Assembly: GCF_039503195.1 (NCBI RefSeq)
Contig: NZ_JBCJKP010000001.1
Coordinates: forward strand, 1-64,000
Length of the DNA: 64,000 nt
Direction of reading: 5' to 3'
DNA from: Streptomyces mirabilis
GTDB taxonomy: Bacteria; Actinomycetota; Actinomycetes; Streptomycetales; Streptomycetaceae
Part shown: piece after piece, positions 44,256-52,656 of the stretch
Layout: each line of letters starts with the position of its first letter
Numbering within the stretch: the first letter of the stretch is position 1
The notes under the pieces: generated by a model
Told to the model about the DNA's origin: nothing
Databases searched by the model: none
What the model saw: only the letters and a program-made list of their open reading frames with translations
Position numbers and translations under genes: made by a program

Positions 44256-44768
44256 TTACAGACTCGCCGTTGCGCTGTACGCCTCATCGGTGAACTGCCC
44301 GTTCCCACTGCTGTCGAAGTATCCAAGAATCGCGCCCGATTTCCATTGGCCGGCCTCATAGGGCGCCGTAACGGTCACATAGCACGATGTGCAGTTGTGT
44401 TTGGTCGCATTGTTCTGGCTGACGTTGGATCCGTAGAAGTACAGGGCCGTCCCGAACGTCAGTGTGGCCGCGTTGCTGTTGCAGTAGGCCCAGACCGTGG
44501 ATGTCACGCCGGCAGCGCCGTGGTACGGCTTGCCGGGGCTGACGGTGCAGGTGAGTACGGCGACGGAGGGTGCTGACCTGGTGACGGTCACTGTGCTTCC
44601 GCCCACCGTCATGGTCGCACTGTTCTCGCCGGCCGGCACGCTGATGGTGGCCGCGTGGGCCGAGTGGGAGGTGGTGGGCGGAGCGGCCTGAGCGCCGGGG
44701 GCGCCGATCAGCGCGACAGCGGTCATCGAGGCCACGCCGAACAGGCAGCCCAATATTTTAGTGCGCAT
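44256..44768 (-). CDS. Secreted hypothetical protein (IS cargo)
   Basis: A 170-residue exported protein. MRTKILGCLFGVASMTAVAL and IGAPGAQA form a classic signal peptide (cleavage after AQA). The mature part is Thr/Ser/Ala-rich beta sequence (SATMTVGGSTVTVTRSAPSV, NAATLTFGTALYFYGSNVSQ) with cysteines that could form disulphides (TCTVSP, YCNSN, NCTSCY). ATG 44,768 is preceded by GAGG. It lies inside the IS5 inverted repeats, opposite to the transposase. Function unknown. Confidence 0.75.
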   Translation of the reverse strand: MRTKILGCLFGVASMTAVALIGAPGAQAAPPTTSHSAHAATISVPAGENSATMTVGGSTVTVTRSAPSVAVLTCTVSPGKPYHGAAGVTSTVWAYCNSNAATLTFGTALYFYGSNVSQNNATKHNCTSCYVTVTAPYEAGQWKSGAILGYFDSSGNGQFTDEAYSATASL

Positions 44769-45100
44769 GCAACCTCGATCTGGAGAGGGGAGACTGAGCA
44801 CGGTGGTCAACCGCCGCAGCGCAGCGCTTGATTAGCGGAGAACGGCCGAGCGCAACGTGTGCCACTGAAGGCGCCTGCCGCAGGGCGAGCGTCCCAAGGA
44901 AAAGAAGTTCGCGATCTTCACGGACCGACCACGGGCTAGATTCTGCGGCATGGAGTCAGAGGCGTCCATGCCGCACCGTGATATTTCAGGCCATTCTGTT
45001 TCCGGAAATGCTCACGACGGAGCCGTGGGCGCCGCGGTGACGACGGCAACGGCCCGCCGCCCCGATCCGTGCGGGTCCGCTCGCCGACGGGGCGGACGGA

Positions 45101-45436
45101 CTATCCGGCGTACGGGACCCAGGCATGCGCGCCCACGTCGTTCCTGCTGTACCAGTAGTGCGGCATTCCCTCGATGGCCGTTGTCCCGAACGGCCCGCCG
45201 GGATCGTCGACGCGGATCGTGCCGCTGCGGCCCTGGCAGGACCAGTCAAGTTCCAGGTACCAGCGGGCCTCGACTGCCAGACGCGTTGCCCGCTCACGCA
45301 GTTCATCGGCTTCACTGGTCATGCGGCTCAGCCCTTCACGCGCCGATGCGTCCGTTTGAAGGGCCTGACCCTTCAGGGCTACCGCTGCCGTTGTGGCCAC
45401 GCAGCCGACGATTTCGCCCGCCCATAGCTTGATCAT
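45101..45436 (-). CDS. Small hypothetical protein (IS cargo)
   Basis: A frame of 111 codons, of which the part from MTSEADELRERATRLAVEAR onward (ATG 45,322) looks like real protein: WYLELDWSCQGRSGTIRVDD, GPFGTTAIEGMPHYWYSRND and VGAHAWVPYAG. The longer start at 45,436 lies in the IS right inverted repeat. No family recognised. It has no signal peptide from the internal start and lies upstream of the secreted-protein gene on the same strand. Confidence 0.5.
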   Translation of the reverse strand: MIKLWAGEIVGCVATTAAVALKGQALQTDASAREGLSRMTSEADELRERATRLAVEARWYLELDWSCQGRSGTIRVDDPGGPFGTTAIEGMPHYWYSRNDVGAHAWVPYAG

Positions 45437-45453
45437 TTATCAGACAGGACCTA

Positions 45454-46668
45454 GTGCTGGATTCCTCTTTGGCTGGGTATATGTCCTGGTGGCGGGGTAG
45501 TTGCGGGTGCTCGGGGGCGGGTGCTGGGCGATGGTTTTATGGGCACGGCCGGAGCATGATGAGGATGAGCGGGCTGTCGTCCGCCGGCTGGCGCGGGCAC
45601 GGAAGGCGCCGCGGGATGTGGTGATGCGGGCCCGGATGATCGAGTTGAGCTGGTCGGGGCTGCGGGTGTCGGCGATCGCTGTGGAGCTGGGCTGCAGCCA
45701 GAAAACAGCTCGCTGCTGGCTGCACCGCTTCAACGGCGCCGGCCTGCAGGGGCTGGAGGATCTGTGCGGGCAGGGCCGCAAGCGGCGGATCACCGAGCAG
45801 GAGCGGTCCCGGATCATTTCCCTGGTCAAGACCGTCCCGCCGGGGCGGCTGCGGTGGGAGCCCGTCGGGGAACTGTGGGCCTTCGACGAGTCGGGACCCG
45901 CCGAGTGGACGCTGGATTCTCTGGCCGCTGCAGCACAGGTCGAAGGGATTGAGGTGGGCCGCTCGCAGGTGCGCCGCATCCTGCTCGCCGAGGGGGTGAG
46001 GTGGCGTCGCACCCGGTCGTGGATGCGGTCGAAGGACCCGGACTTCGTCCCAAAAGGACAAGGATCATCGGCCTCTACACCCAGCCGCCCGACGACGTGA
46101 CGGTGATCTGCGCCGACGAGCTGGGACCCGTGATCCCCCGAACTTTCCCGCCCGCACCCGCCTGGTCACCCGACGGGCACCGGATCAAAGCGGAGCTCGA
46201 CTACAGCCGCGGACCGGAGAAGACCTGGGTCTACGGCGGCCTGCGGCCGGCCGACGGCCAGGCCCTCACCATGACCGCGTCCTCCCGGAACAGCGTCTTC
46301 TACCAGCAGTTCCTGCAACAGGTCGAGGACGCCAACCCGACCGGCCAGATCTGGATCGTCACCGACAACCTGTCCAGCCACAACAGTCTGTCCACCCGGA
46401 CCTGGCTCGAGGGCCACCCCCGCATCCACCACGCTTTCATCCCCGTCGGAGCCTGCTGGCTCAACCTCCAAGAAGGCTGGTGGCGCATCTTCCGCAAGGC
46501 CGCCCTCGCCGGCCGATCCTTCGCCAACCCCAACGACATCGCGTACGCCACCACCCTCGCGACCAGCCAACTCAACTCCCGCGCAAAGCCATGGATCTGG
46601 GCAGGCCGGCACCCCCAACCCGACGACTGCGACGCCGATATGTGTACAGAGTTTGAGGAATCCAGCAC
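45454..46668 (+). mobile_element. IS630-family element A
   Basis: Bounded by GTGCTGGATTCCTC at the left and its complement at the right, with TA at each outer edge (45,452-45,453 and 46,669-46,670), the normal IS630/Tc1 target. Length 1,215 bp, one transposase in two frames. Confidence 0.85.
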
Positions 46669-46768
46669 TAGTGCTGGATTCCTCAAAGGAAGTACACATA
46701 GCGGCGGCGTAAACGCCTGGTGGGCGGTGCGGGTCTGCCCCAGATCCAGGGTCGGGCGCGGGCGTTGA
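45501..46768 (+). CDS. IS630-family transposase A (-1 frameshift, runs into next IS)
   Basis: A DDE transposase in two frames. The first (45,501-46,100) holds a helix-turn-helix (LRVSAIAVELGCSQKTARCW), a second DNA-binding block and the first catalytic Asp/Glu region (GELWAFDESGPAEWTLDSL). The second holds VICADELGPVIPRTFPPAPA (catalytic Asp), VTDNLSSHNSLSTRTWLEGH and VGACWLNLQEGWWRIFRKAA (catalytic Glu). The join is at CCAAAAGG (46,050-46,057). The normal stop is missing and the frame continues across the junction into the neighbouring IS630, adding about 40 residues. TTG 45,501 is conserved with copy B. Confidence 0.8.
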
Positions 46769-47886
46769 GCTGGGCTGTGGCCACTTCGGTGGCGTGGGTG
46801 ATGTGGTCGCGGTCGCCGAAGGAGCGTCCGGCCAGGGCGGTCTTGCGGAAGATGCGCCACCAGCCTTCTTGGAGGTTGAGCCAGCAGGCGCCGACTGGGA
46901 TGAACACATGCTGGATGCGGGGATGTTCCTCGAGCCAGGTTCGGGTGGACACGCTGTTGTGGGAGGACAGATTGTCGGTGATCACGTAGATGTCCCCGAC
47001 GGGGTTGGCGTCCTCGACCAGCTGAAGGAACTGCTGGTAGAAGGCACTGTTACGGGAGGTGGCCGTCAGCGTGAGCTCCTGGCCGTCCCGGACGCGTAAG
47101 GCGCCGTAGACCCAGGTCTTCTCCGGTCCGCGGGAGTAGTCGAGCTCGTTTTTGATGCGGTGTCCGTCCGGTGACCAGCCCGGTGCCGGCGGGAAGGTGC
47201 GTGGGATCACCGGGCCGAGTTCGTCGGCGCAGACCACCGTCGCGCCGTCGGGCGGGCTGGTGTACAGCTCGACGATCCGCGTCCTTTTCCCTCGAAGTCC
47301 ACATCTCCCGAGCGCGTCCACGAGCGCGTGCGCCGCCAGCGCACCCCCTCGGCCAGCAGGATCCGGCGTACCTGGGAGCGGCTGACCTCGATGCCCAGGT
47401 CCCGGGCCGCGGCAGCCAGTGTGTCCAAAGTCCACTCCGAGGGCCCCAACTCGTCCGCGGCCCACATCTCGTTCGACGGCTGCACCTCCAGCCGACCCGG
47501 CGGCGTCAGCCTGACCAGGCCGACGATCCTCGAGCGCTCGGCCTCGGTGATCCTTCGCCTGCGGCCCTGCCCGCCCAGATCCTCCAGTCCCTCCAGCCCC
47601 AAGCGGTTGAAGCGGTGCAGCCAGCGGCGCACCGTCTTCTGACCGCACCGCAGCTCGTCGGCTATCTGCGGGACCAGCCAGCCGCCCCAGCTCAGCTCCA
47701 CCATCCGGCAGCGCTCCACCACAACCTTGGGCGCCTTTCTGGCCGACGCCAGGCGGTGGACCACCGCTTGCTCACCCTCGTCACGGCCCGGCCGTGCCCT
47801 CAGCACCACTACCCAGCACCCGCCCCCGAACACCCGCAACTGCCCCGCTACCCGCAGCTATACCCACCGAAAGAGGAATCCAGCAC
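46671..47886 (-). mobile_element. IS630-family element B, inverted next to A
   Basis: Same terminal sequence (GTGCTGGATTCCTC) as element A but opposite orientation, sharing the central TA at 46,669-46,670; outer TA at 47,887-47,888. 1,216 bp. Transposase clearly diverged from A, so it is not a simple duplication. Confidence 0.85.
46683..47839 (-). CDS. IS630-family transposase B (-1 frameshift)
   Basis: The first frame (47,839 down to about 47,290) has LVPQIADELRCGQKTVRRWL, RRITEAERSRIVGLVRLTPP and NEMWAADELGPSEWTLDTLA. The second (to 46,683) has VVCADELGPVIPRTFPPAPG, ITDNLSSHNSVSTRTWLEEH and VGACWLNLQEGWWRIFRKTA, ending RRRYVYFL. The join is at GGGAAAAGG near 47,290, as in copy A. Full length with all catalytic acids; possibly active. 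Confidence 0.82.
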
Positions 47887-47889
47887 TAG

Positions 47890-49314
47890 TAGGACTCCGT
47901 TAGGTCTTCCGGTTTGGGCTGTTTCTGGGCATGTTGGATGGGTGGACGCACATGAAGTGAACCGTGTCCGGGCGATGTTGGCGTTGTACGTTGCGGATGT
48001 GTTCGCCTCGGTGCCGCGCAAGGACCAGCGGGCCAAGCGCGACTGCTACCTGCGGGGACTGATGCTGGACGGCCGCCGCAAGTCCATCCAGGCCATGGCC
48101 TCGCGGCTACCGGACGGCGACGAACAGAACCTTCAGCAGTTCGTGAACCAGTCCACCAGGGATCCGGTGCCGGTGCAGCGGCGGATCTGCGAACGGATGC
48201 TGCCGCTCATCGCCCCGACGGCCTGGGTGATCGACGATGTGTCGGTACCCAAGGACGGAAGAATGTCGGTCGCGGTGGTCCCGCAGTACTGCGGGATCCT
48301 GGGAAAACGCGCCAACTGCCAGGTCGCGGTCAGCGTCCACGCCGCCACCGACACTGCCTCCTGTCCGCTGCAATGGCGGCTGTTCCTGCCGAAGGAGTGG
48401 GCGTCGGACACCGGCCGCAGGACCGTCACCCGCGTCCCGCCCGAGGTCACGCACCGGGAGAAGTGGCGGCTGGCCCTGGACATGCTCGACACCCTGGCCG
48501 GCTGGGGCATGAGGCCACCGGTCGTCGTGGCCGACGCCGCCTACGGCACCAACGCACACCTGCGGGCCGGCCTGGCAGAGCGCGGAATCGACTACGTGCT
48601 GGCCGTCCGCGCGGACGTGACCGCCCATCCCTTCGAGGAACAGCCCGTCGCTCCGGCCCGCAACGGGCCCGTCGGGTGCTGGCCACAGCCTCGCTACCGC
48701 CATCCCCCACCGTCAGTGACAGCCCTGGCCGCCGGTCTCGCGCAGGACGCGTTCACCACCGTCGCCTGGCGGAACGGCTCGCGAGGAGAGTTACGGTCCC
48801 GCTTCGCCGCCGTGCGCATCCGCCCTGCGGGCAAGGCCGTCGAGCGTCCGATCCGAACCGCTGCTTCGGCCGAGCAGGGCAGGGGGGACGGGGTCCTGCC
48901 GGACTGCTGGCTGCTGGTCGAGTGGCCCGAGGGGGCCGAGGCTCCCACCAACTACTGGCTGTCCAACCTGCCGGCTGACATGGCGATCGCCGACCTGGTC
49001 CGTCTGGCGAAGGTCCGCTGGCGCATCAAGCACGACTACCGCGAACTCAAGCACGGCCTGGGCCTGGACACTTCGAAGGCCGGTCCTGGCCCGGCTGGCA
49101 CCACCACGTCACCCTCGTGACCGCCGCCCACGCCTTCCTCACCGAACAACGCCTGGCCCCAAAAGCACCCGGTCCGGCCTCACCCTCTACCAGATCCTCG
49201 ATGCAATCCAGGACACCTTGAGGTGCTAGACCGGCATCTGCACCACCTGCCAACAGCCACTGCCCAGCAGGACACACAGAACACCGAGATCAAGAACGAC
49301 CTAACGGAGTCCTA
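47890..49314 (+). mobile_element. IS701-family element
   Basis: Ends TAGGACTCCGTTAGG (left) and CCTAACGGAGTCCTA (right) form a 15-bp perfect inverted repeat, flanked on both sides by CTAG (47,886-47,889 and 49,315-49,318), a YTAR-type 4-bp target duplication typical of IS701. 1,425 bp. Confidence 0.85.
47942..49230 (+). pseudogene. IS701-family transposase, C-terminus frameshifted
   Basis: From GTG 47,942 the frame encodes a canonical IS701 transposase: RKSIQAMASRLPDGDEQNLQ, QFVNQSTRDPVPVQRRICER, AWVIDDVSVPKDGRMSVAVV (catalytic Asp), VVVADAAYGTNAHLRAGLAE (second Asp) and LAKVRWRIKHDYRELKHGLG (catalytic Glu). A single-base loss near 49,068 turns the expected LDHFEGRSWPGWHHHVTLVT into an early stop at 49,120, and another shift follows near 49,165. 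The catalytic core precedes the break, so partial activity cannot be excluded. Confidence 0.8.
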
Positions 49315-49594
49315 CTAGGGCGGTCAGCGGGTCGTCCGCAGTGGTGACCAGACGACCGAACTCTTTCTCTCCGTCGTCCAGGTCGAGCGGTGGGAACTCG
49401 ACAAGGTCCATGAAGCCCGGGTGGCCGACATCCTGGGCGGTGTGGAGGAAGACCTCGTAACGTCCGGAAGCTGGTCTGACCTCGACCCAGCGGACACCAG
49501 GCCGTTCTGGCGAGCCGGTGGGGCCCAGAAACTGCTCGACGGACCGACCTCGCCTCAGTGCTCCAACGGCGAAGGCGTCTAACAAATAGCGCAT
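49301..49594 (-). pseudogene. Immunity-like hypothetical gene truncated by IS701
   Basis: The minus-strand frame encodes MRYLLDAFAVGALRRGRSVE, PGVRWVEVRPASGRYEVFLH and DLVEFPPLDLDDGEKEFGRL, then TTADDPLTA; the last residues LVGLR and the stop come from the IS701 end. The IS has cut off the C-terminal part of a gene of unknown family that stands next to a SUKH-like gene. Confidence 0.55.
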
Positions 49595-49726
49595 CTGTGC
49601 ACCGTAGAGGATGGTCTCGTGCTGTCTGAAGCCGACCAGGGCAAAGGGCCAGGCACGGGTGAAATCCGGCTCCTGAGGATCCGAATCCTCACCCGGCTTC
49701 GAGTCGGCTCGCCCTTCGACCAGCCG

Positions 49727-50230
49727 TCAGAGCCGGCCGCTGATCTGCCGAGAGAGCCCCTCGAAGAACTCCTGAAGACTGGCCGCGGCAAGGTCGAACT
49801 GATCGAACCACGAGGCGGTGGTCGACCTCCAGACCCGCCCGGAGCCCGCCAGTGCGAACAGGTGCCCGCCCCCGTCGCTGGCGAATACCAGGGCGGACTC
49901 CTCCCCGTCGATCTGGATGGCCCCGTACTCGCGGAAGTGGTCCGCGACCAGCAAGGCCGGGTGGACGAAGTAGCCGTTCTCCACATCGGGCAAGGAGACC
50001 TCGGCGATCACCCAGTACATCGTGGTCAGGTCCGAGGGAATCGGCGTCAGCTCCACGAGCACGTCGGTGGCCTGATGGCTCGCCTCCGAAGCGTGCACGA
50101 CCACGTTGCTTCCCGGCTCGAAGCCAAACCGTGCCTGGAACGACTCCATCAGCTTCGCGAGCGCCGCACCCGCCTGCTCACACCAGCCGCGAAGCCACTC
50201 GGCATCAAGCCGTTCGTCAGCCACGGTCAC
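49727..50230 (-). CDS. SMI1/KNR4 (SUKH)-like protein
   Basis: A 167-residue protein. The second half (HPALLVADHFREYGAIQIDG, EESALVFASDGGGHLFALAG, SGRVWRSTTASWFDQFDLAA, SLQEFFEGLSRQI) fits the SUKH/SMI1-KNR4 pattern, in which a strand with GDGGGDLFxxD precedes a helix ending FxxFLxxL. Such proteins are immunity factors of polymorphic toxin systems. No toxin gene is adjacent. ATG 50,230 has GGGGGTG upstream. It is in line with the truncated gene at 49,301. Confidence 0.6.
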   Translation of the reverse strand: MTVADERLDAEWLRGWCEQAGAALAKLMESFQARFGFEPGSNVVVHASEASHQATDVLVELTPIPSDLTTMYWVIAEVSLPDVENGYFVHPALLVADHFREYGAIQIDGEESALVFASDGGGHLFALAGSGRVWRSTTASWFDQFDLAAASLQEFFEGLSRQISGRL

Positions 50231-50481
50231 CCCCCTTTTTCCTCCACCGAGGGCCCGCCCACGCGAGTCCGGAAGAACCTACAGGAGCGTTCACGCCGAT
50301 CCGGTCAGAGCCTTGAAATCGGCCACCTCCTGCTCGGGGGTGCCCCCAAACCTGCTCGATGGATCTCACCACGGGGAAAGGCCATCGGACGGGCGCGAGG
50401 CGCACTTCTGAAGTGGGTGTATTTCGTTTGCCGCGCAGCGTAACCGCCACATGGGGTCACCGCGTCCCAGGAGGTGAGGCC

Positions 50482-51098
50482 GTGACCACGTACGGCACGA
50501 TCTTGATTCCCGTGCCGCTCGAACAGGCGGCCCCCGTCCTGCGCGAGGTCTGCACGGCCGGCTACGCGACCCCGCCGGGCCGACATTCTGCCTCGCCCAT
50601 CCGGACCGGTTCGTCGACGGCAATGGTGTCTTCGCGCTCGCCGGGCCCATCACCGCCGAGTTGGGCGTCCCGGTGCTGGCGGCCTTCCAGTACGACGGTG
50701 ACCGACTGGAGTTGGAGGTCTGGCGGGACGGAGTTCTCGCCCAGCGCTACGACTCCTGGCCGGACCGCGACGATGAGAGCGCCAACGACGCACCCTCGGG
50801 CGCGGATCCCGCTGCGTTCCTGGGCTTCGCCACCGGGCCCGTTGACAGCCACCGCTTGGCCTCGCGCTCGCGGACACCCCGATCGACGCGGAGGACATGG
50901 ACGTCGACGGCGAGCCGGGGTACGTCCTGGGCCCAGGCCCTGCACTGGGACGTGCTGCGTGCGCTCAGTCACCCGGACCAGGTGATCCGCCGCGCGCAGT
51001 GGGACTACTGCCACATGTGCGGCGCGCCGCAGGCACTCGCGGAGGCGCTGGGCAGCACCGAACTCGTTGTTCTGGGCACGGCCGATCGCACGTTCTGA
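50482..51098 (+). pseudogene. Hypothetical protein, multiply frameshifted
   Basis: Joined over three frames: MTTYGTILIPVPLEQAAPVL, REVCTAGYATPPG, TFCLAHPDRFVDGNGVFALA, ELGVPVLAAFQYDGDRLELE, WRDGVLAQRYDSWPDRDDES, then LADTPIDAEDMDVDGEPG and ALHWDVLRALSHPDQVIRRA ending LGTADRTF. It looks like a 200-residue Streptomyces protein of immunity-like composition. Breaks lie near 50,577 and 50,865 and again near 50,930. Confidence 0.5.
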
Positions 51099-51354
51099 AG
51101 CCCGACCCGCGCTCTGGAAGAGTTCTCACGAGGCAGCACGGCACATGGCGTCTGCCGGAGGTTTCGTCTCGCGCACTCCACGAGCGGGCGGCCTCGGTCG
51201 ACAACACGCCCGGCGCTGCTGGAATCCCCCACTTCGTTGAACACCGGATCGAGTGGCGCGACGAGCGTACCTGGCCGTTCTCAAGGCTCTGTCCGCAGTT
51301 CCGTGAATGATCTCGCGGGTGCAGCGGCAGTCACGTGTGTACCGGATGGGCGGG

Positions 51355-51771
51355 TCATGCAGGCGTCAGTGGATCTTCGCGTCCGAGCATCTCGGCGAGG
51401 GGAGTCCCGGTTCGTGCTGCCGCGATTCGACGTGCTCGCAACTGTGCCCGTGTACGAGGGCGGAACTTGGGTTCCCTGCCGCAGCCGCAGGGTTCGCGGC
51501 CCTCGTAACGCAGTCCCGCGTCCAGCACCGCAGCCACGACGGTCCACGCCTTCGTGTCTCGGCGCCGTGGTGCCGCAAAGTCATGGCCAGCACAGAGCAT
51601 GGACTCGGCGCATCGGTTGCATCGGTGTGCGCCAGGCCCGGGGTGCTGCTTGAACGCGACGCGGCAGGGCACGCACACGTCATGCAGTTTGTAGGGCCGC
51701 TCGGCGTAGTAACACACGAGACGAACGTACCCGGCAGCCTGTCGGCTGACGAGGCGGTTTTCATGCCGCAT
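51355..51771 (-). CDS. Cys-rich hypothetical protein
   Basis: A 138-residue protein with repeated CxxC pairs (VCVPCRVAF, CNRCAESMLC, PCGCGREP), likely zinc-binding, followed by a helical tail (RTRAQLRARRIAAARTGTPL then AEMLGREDPLTPA). ATG 51,771 is chosen, but the frame is open to 51,825. No family recognised. Immediately upstream is an ISL3 transposase tail, which may have replaced its promoter. Confidence 0.5.
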   Translation of the reverse strand: MRHENRLVSRQAAGYVRLVCYYAERPYKLHDVCVPCRVAFKQHPGPGAHRCNRCAESMLCAGHDFAAPRRRDTKAWTVVAAVLDAGLRYEGREPCGCGREPKFRPRTRAQLRARRIAAARTGTPLAEMLGREDPLTPA

Positions 51772-51775
51772 TTCA

Positions 51776-51990
51776 TGCCTGGGTGAGGATGCGGGCTCGC
51801 AGGAGTTCGAACGAGGCTCGGCCATACATCGCCCTCTTGAGTGTTTTCACCCGGTTCACATACCCCTCGACGACGCCGGAACTCCAGGCGAGGGTAAGGC
51901 CGGCGGTGACGGCGTCAAGGGTCCTGGCGAAGGAAGCCTGGCAAAGCCTTGCATGGGCTTGGAGACGCCCTGTTCGGCCTGGCGAATCCA
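51776..51990 (-). pseudogene. ISL3-family transposase C-terminal remnant
   Basis: The minus strand encodes TLAWSSGVVEGYVNRVKTLK, RAMYGRASFELLRARIL, the diagnostic C-terminal block of ISL3 transposases including the catalytic Glu (VVEGxVNRxKxLKRxMYGRA). Nothing else of the element is left. Confidence 0.75.
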
Positions 51991-52006
51991 CTCCAGGCCG
52001 CCAGTT

Positions 52007-52035
52007 GTCCTCTCCGCGCAGGCGGGGGTGAGCCT
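52007..52035 (+). repeat. CRISPR-like repeat unit, + orientation
   Basis: 29 nt beginning GTCCTCTCCGCG and ending GGGGGTGAGCCT; two differences from the 52,528 copy. It faces the minus-oriented pair at 52,042-52,131 across 6 nt. Confidence 0.6.
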
Positions 52036-52041
52036 CAACCC

Positions 52042-52131
52042 CGGCTCACTTCAGCCTGCGCGGGGAGGACGACCAGGTCAGCAGCTCGCTCTCCGCGTTC
52101 CACGGCTCACCCCCGCCTCCGAGGGGAGGAC
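52042..52131 (-). CRISPR. Two-repeat mini-array with one 32-nt spacer
   Basis: On the minus strand a near-consensus 29-nt repeat (52,103-52,131; core CTCCCCTCGGAGGCGGGGG) is followed by exactly 32 nt and then a second repeat (52,042-52,070) that matches at both ends but is degenerate in the second stem arm, as a leader-distal terminal repeat often is. The 29/32 geometry is that of type I-E. No leader or cas gene is evident. Confidence 0.5.
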
Positions 52132-52309
52132 AGGCTGAGCCGTTCGAGCTGACGAACTTACGCCCCCGGCGTCGCCGCAGGCGGTCACCAAGCTCACCCA
52201 AGACGATCACAAGCGCAGAAGTGGCTGCACACCCTACGAGGCCTAGTGACTGATCCGTAACCTTGCTGAGCAGCCAAAAGCCGACTGTGACGACCGCCCA
52301 CCACGCCAT
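52046..52309 (-). CDS. Small membrane protein whose C-terminus runs through CRISPR-like repeats
   Basis: From ATG 52,309 the frame encodes two membrane segments (MAWWAVVTVGFWLLSKV, LGLVGCAATSALVIVLGELG) and a basic tail RLRRRRGRKFVSS. The coherent sequence also extends upstream without a start codon (TYRDAAKRVRWSAIGWW), up to another repeat unit at 52,393. After SSNGSA the frame continues through the repeat-spacer-repeat at 52,042-52,131 and stops inside the last repeat. The gene is probably truncated at both ends. Confidence 0.45.
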   Translation of the reverse strand: MAWWAVVTVGFWLLSKVTDQSLGLVGCAATSALVIVLGELGDRLRRRRGRKFVSSNGSACPPLGGGGEPWNAESELLTWSSSPRRLK

Positions 52310-52392
52310 CCACCAGCCGATCGCGGACCAACGGACTCTCTTCGCAGCGTCACGATACGTCGACGTCGCTCTCCCGGGATCAGAAACAGGAG

Positions 52393-52419
52393 CGACTCAC
52401 CCCCGCCTGCTGGGAGGAC
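52393..52419 (-). repeat. Degenerate CRISPR-like repeat unit, - orientation
   Basis: 27 nt reading GTCCTCCC-AGCAGGCGGGGG then TGAGTCG on the minus strand: a 2-nt deletion and one further difference from the consensus. It lies just upstream of the small membrane-protein frame. Confidence 0.5.
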
Positions 52420-52527
52420 CCCAACGACCGAGAGACGCCGCTCGGTATGCAAAGCGCGCTGGTCTGCGGGCTCAGACCGAGGAATAGTCAGGTGTCGGCT
52501 TGAACTGGAGCGCATCCTTCCGGCCCT

Positions 52528-52618
52528 GTCCTCCCCGCGCAGGCGGGGGTGAGCCGGATGCGGGGCGACGACTCCAGTCCGTGGTGGGGTCCTCCCCGTG
52601 TACGCCGGGGGTGAGCCG
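52528..52618 (+). CRISPR. Two-repeat mini-array with one 32-nt spacer
   Basis: The best 29-nt repeat (52,528-52,556; GTCCTCCCCGCGCAGGCGGG at its 5' end, TGAGCCG at its 3' end) is followed by exactly 32 nt (52,557-52,588) and a degenerate 30-nt second unit (52,589-52,618). The array lies downstream of the MarR gene. There is no leader-like AT-rich sequence and no third repeat. Confidence 0.55.
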
Positions 52619-52656
52619 CCCCCGGCGTAGGCGGGCATGGGGTGCACACCGGGGAG

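Larger units (their letters stand above)
43126..45450 (+). mobile_element. IS5-family element with apparent cargo genes
   Basis: A transposase of normal IS5 length lies at the left, but the matching right inverted repeat is 1.4 kb further on. The left end GCCGTGTCTGATAATTGATC (from 43,126) and the complement of the right end (to 45,450) GTCCTGTCTGATAAATGATC match closely. CTAG flanks both ends (43,122-43,125 and 45,451-45,454), as a 4-bp target duplication would. The interior carries two minus-strand ORFs besides the transposase. Alternatively the right end belongs to a second, deleted copy. Confidence 0.6.

Noticed and set aside
52528..52618. Functional CRISPR array
   Set aside because: Only two repeats, the second degenerate, no leader and no cas gene; called a mini-array remnant rather than an active locus.
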